Assembly: GCA_016521575.1 (NCBI GenBank)
Contig: JAEKDP010000012.1
Coordinates: 1 to 64,000, forward strand
DNA: 64,000 nt
Direction: 5' to 3'
Source of the DNA: Rhodobacteraceae bacterium F11138
Lineage (GTDB): Bacteria; Pseudomonadota; Alphaproteobacteria; Rhodobacterales; Rhodobacteraceae
In this document: positions 61,819-64,000 of the stretch, piece by piece
Position numbering within the stretch: position 1 is the first letter of the stretch
Layout: every line of letters begins with the position of its first letter
Program-made: the position numbers and the translations under genes
The notes under the pieces: model-generated
Seen by the model: only the letters and a program-made list of their open reading frames with translations
Database searches by the model: none
Told to the model about the DNA's origin: nothing

Positions 61819-64000
61819 ATGAGAACCCTCAATCTTTCCGGCTTCAGGGTCGGCGACAACCTGAACATCTCTGTTTCCCAAAATGCCATCACGGCCGGGC
61901 CTGTCAATGTTTCATCATGGGGCGGCGGCGATGGCGGCGCGATCAGCATCACCACGGACCGCACTATCTTTCAGGTCGCGCCGGACAGCGTACGGTTCTG
62001 GGTTGATCTGAGCGGTGCAGATTTTGACACGCAGGGTCCGGGTGCGGGAGAATTCTATGATGCCCGCATGCACGATCTGATTTATCTCTGGGACTTTGGT
62101 GATGCAGCCAGCGGAGACTGGACCGCGCCGGAAAAGATACTTCCAGAGTGGAAAAACCGCAACGTCGCCAAGGGGCCGATGGTGACGCATATGTACACCC
62201 GCCCCGGCACCTACAGCGCGTCCGTGCTTATCATCGAGCCAGACAGCGGCAAAACCGCCACTGCCGCTTTGGACATTGTCGTTGGAGACCCGGATACCCT
62301 CTATAGCGGGGCAACCGGATCAACGGTTTTCTACAACGAGCATGGCGACAATGACTGGACGTGGGTGGACGCCAACTATCCGGGTGCAACGAAGGTCAAC
62401 ATCCCCGCTGACGGGCACCTGATTTGGAACAGCGATATTTCGATGGATGGCGTTACAGAGGGGCGGCATGATGCCGAATGGTCCACATATCAGGACGGCA
62501 AGCCCCGGCGCTGTCTGTTCAAGGCTGGATCCGATCTGAAATTCAGTATCGCCTTGGATGGCGCTGATTACCGGGGCCTGTTCATCGGCACCTATGGTCT
62601 GGGCGACATATCGAACGACAAGGCGATTTTGCGGCACACGGGCCTTCTGGATGAGAAAGGACGTGGGATCGGTGCAGGCATCATAAACCAGAAGGGCACA
62701 GGCTATAGCGGCCAGGGGGATACCCCGCCGGGCGATCTGCGCATCCACGATATTCAGATGTTGGGCGTGTTTGATCCCGAAAACGAGATCACGCCAGACG
62801 TGGATTTTCTTGGCAATACCGGTTTGGCGATCCGTGCGACGTTCAGGATGGATCTGATGCTGTCACGTGTGGATTTTGACGGGTTCAGTGGCGGGGTCGT
62901 GTCATGGACAATGCCAACAGACAACGGGCATATAGTCAAAGCAGTGCATCTGCATCTGGATGATTGCACGAATACAAATTTCGGCGCGTATTCGATCTAT
63001 CCGTCGGGCGCGACAACGAATCCCAAAAGTACATTCTCGGTCACTGGATGCCGGATCGCACAGAATCCTCTTGGCCTGGAATATGACGGCACCAGATCGC
63101 CAATCCGTGACGGCAGTATCCCGAATGTGCACATGCGCGGAAATGACATGTTCCACACCATCAGCACTTATACGCATGTGAAGGTGGCCAATACGCCGCG
63201 GGAAAACGGTTACATTGTCAACATTCACTCAAATTCGTTCGAGGGAGGATACCAGGCCGTCATTATCGCGGGCAATGTAGAGTCGAGCAAAGGCAGCGAT
63301 CCTGGAAAATTGCCCAATACCAGCGGGACATCCCCGGTTCTGAACGTGGTGATCGACGGCAATATCCACATTGCGGATTACGGCACAAAAATGTCTTACT
63401 ACACGCAGGCAAGCGGTTATACGCTGCGCAATAACCTGACAGTGGTTTCGGGAAAGGCAGCGAACAACGCTTTTCAGTATTTCTTTGAGGTCAAGGCAAG
63501 AGACCAGCCTGATTCAGATGGCGGCGCGGAGTATGATCGGACGGTGGTCGGGGATGCTCCGATAAAGATCTATAACAACACCTTGCGTGTTGAAAGATCA
63601 TCGGCACAAAATAAGTCTGAATCGCTTAATTCGTATGTCCCGCAGGAAATCAGGAACTGGTCTGTCAATGACGCTCCGAATTTTACGAATGTGCAGATGC
63701 ACAACAACCTGATACATATGCCGAATTTGGACTCTCCCGTTACCACCTACGGGCCGCTGACCAGCAATGTCCTGTTCACTCCGCGCGGGGTTGGCAGGCG
63801 CGAAGCATTTTCCAATCACAGCCACTTGCTGACATTCGACGTTGTGGATGGTGCCGATCTGTTTGTCCCGTACTGGCTGCTGTCGGACTGGACAACCTAT
63901 ATCACGCGCGCCAATATCAAGGAGGCGGATTCACGGCATCGGCTGGACACTGCGTATTTCCGGAAGAAGGACATAACGTCAGGCGATTTTGAAATGTCGT
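61819..64000 (+). CDS. PKD-domain, beta-helix-like protein, 3' end outside window
   Basis: The gene starts one base after the upstream stop (TAG-ATG) with GGAG upstream and remains open to the window edge (727 codons visible). After MRTLNLSGFRVGDNLNISVS comes a PKD domain: LIYLWDFGDAASGDWTAPEK and MYTRPGTYSASVLIIEPDSG (about 90-155). The rest is a repetitive right-handed beta-helix pattern of short Asn-rich strands (IHDIQMLGVFDPENE, VVIDGNIHIADYGTKM, VQMHNNLIHMPNLDSP), as in polysaccharide lyases or phage-like depolymerases. GC is clearly lower than the rest of the window. Function is open: surface adhesin or glycan-acting enzyme. Confidence 0.75.
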   Translation, partial: MRTLNLSGFRVGDNLNISVSQNAITAGPVNVSSWGGGDGGAISITTDRTIFQVAPDSVRFWVDLSGADFDTQGPGAGEFYDARMHDLIYLWDFGDAASGDWTAPEKILPEWKNRNVAKGPMVTHMYTRPGTYSASVLIIEPDSGKTATAALDIVVGDPDTLYSGATGSTVFYNEHGDNDWTWVDANYPGATKVNIPADGHLIWNSDISMDGVTEGRHDAEWSTYQDGKPRRCLFKAGSDLKFSIALDGADYRGLFIGTYGLGDISNDKAILRHTGLLDEKGRGIGAGIINQKGTGYSGQGDTPPGDLRIHDIQMLGVFDPENEITPDVDFLGNTGLAIRATFRMDLMLSRVDFDGFSGGVVSWTMPTDNGHIVKAVHLHLDDCTNTNFGAYSIYPSGATTNPKSTFSVTGCRIAQNPLGLEYDGTRSPIRDGSIPNVHMRGNDMFHTISTYTHVKVANTPRENGYIVNIHSNSFEGGYQAVIIAGNVESSKGSDPGKLPNTSGTSPVLNVVIDGNIHIADYGTKMSYYTQASGYTLRNNLTVVSGKAANNAFQYFFEVKARDQPDSDGGAEYDRTVVGDAPIKIYNNTLRVERSSAQNKSESLNSYVPQEIRNWSVNDAPNFTNVQMHNNLIHMPNLDSPVTTYGPLTSNVLFTPRGVGRREAFSNHSHLLTFDVVDGADLFVPYWLLSDWTTYITRANIKEADSRHRLDTAYFRKKDITSGDFEMS

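Overview
The window looks like part of a large extrachromosomal replicon (plasmid or chromid) from a high-GC alphaproteobacterium, most likely Rhodobacterales (Roseobacter group). The evidence is a ParA/ParB pair divergent from a RepA-type (RPA family) replication initiator, an iteron origin with a DnaA box, a four-gene dTDP-L-rhamnose operon directly behind repA, and a cargo that is almost entirely surface polysaccharide synthesis. This matches the layout known from RepA-I 'biofilm plasmids' of roseobacters, where a rhamnose operon is linked to attachment. Species cannot be named from sequence alone, and both ends of the window lie inside genes.

Layout. 1-3.3 kb: an RTX-type secreted protein (partial) and a DUF2793 protein. 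3.4-6 kb: manC and fcl. 6-21 kb: a block of five sulfotransferase-like genes, glycosyltransferases, FkbM-like/coiled-coil proteins, gmd, a GT10 fucosyltransferase-like gene, and two related small proteins of unknown function. 21-30 kb: a galactofuranose module (glf, a GlfT2-like polymerase, a sixth sulfotransferase, kpsT, kpsE, kpsM, a GlfT1-like transferase), with a copy of a 20-bp parS-like palindrome in glfT2 and another beside parB. 30-37 kb: parB, parA, oriV, repA, rmlCBDA. 37-50.7 kb: a membrane-anchored EEP-fold protein, an IS5-family element, a small secreted protein, yjbF, yjbH, a CapD-type epimerase/dehydratase, a GT/sulfotransferase fusion, an initiating sugar transferase, an epimerase, a Wza-like lipoprotein and a GT-B-like protein. 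50.7-54.5 kb: a decayed mobile segment (duplicated 5' fragment of the EEP gene, Xis-like gene, broken integrase carrying an IS remnant, broken PIN-toxin gene, IS-end scar). 54.5-64 kb: two GT2 enzymes, another sulfotransferase, an O-antigen polymerase/ligase-like protein, and two large Ig/FN3/PKD/beta-helix proteins.

How it fits together. manC-gmd-fcl supply GDP-L-fucose, rmlABCD supply dTDP-L-rhamnose and glf supplies UDP-galactofuranose. About ten glycosyltransferases assemble these sugars. Two export modes are visible: a KpsMT/KpsE ABC route that could use the Wza-like lipoprotein, and an initiating sugar transferase plus Wzy-like membrane protein with YjbF/YjbH. At least seven separate sulfotransferase-like genes plus one fused domain suggest the product is a heavily sulfated fucose/rhamnose/galactofuranose glycan. 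The most unusual points are the sulfotransferase expansion, the resemblance of the Galf module to the mycobacterial galactan set (Glf, GlfT1, GlfT2, Wzm/Wzt), the two-copy inverted parS-like site with one copy inside a coding sequence, and the GT/sulfotransferase fusion.
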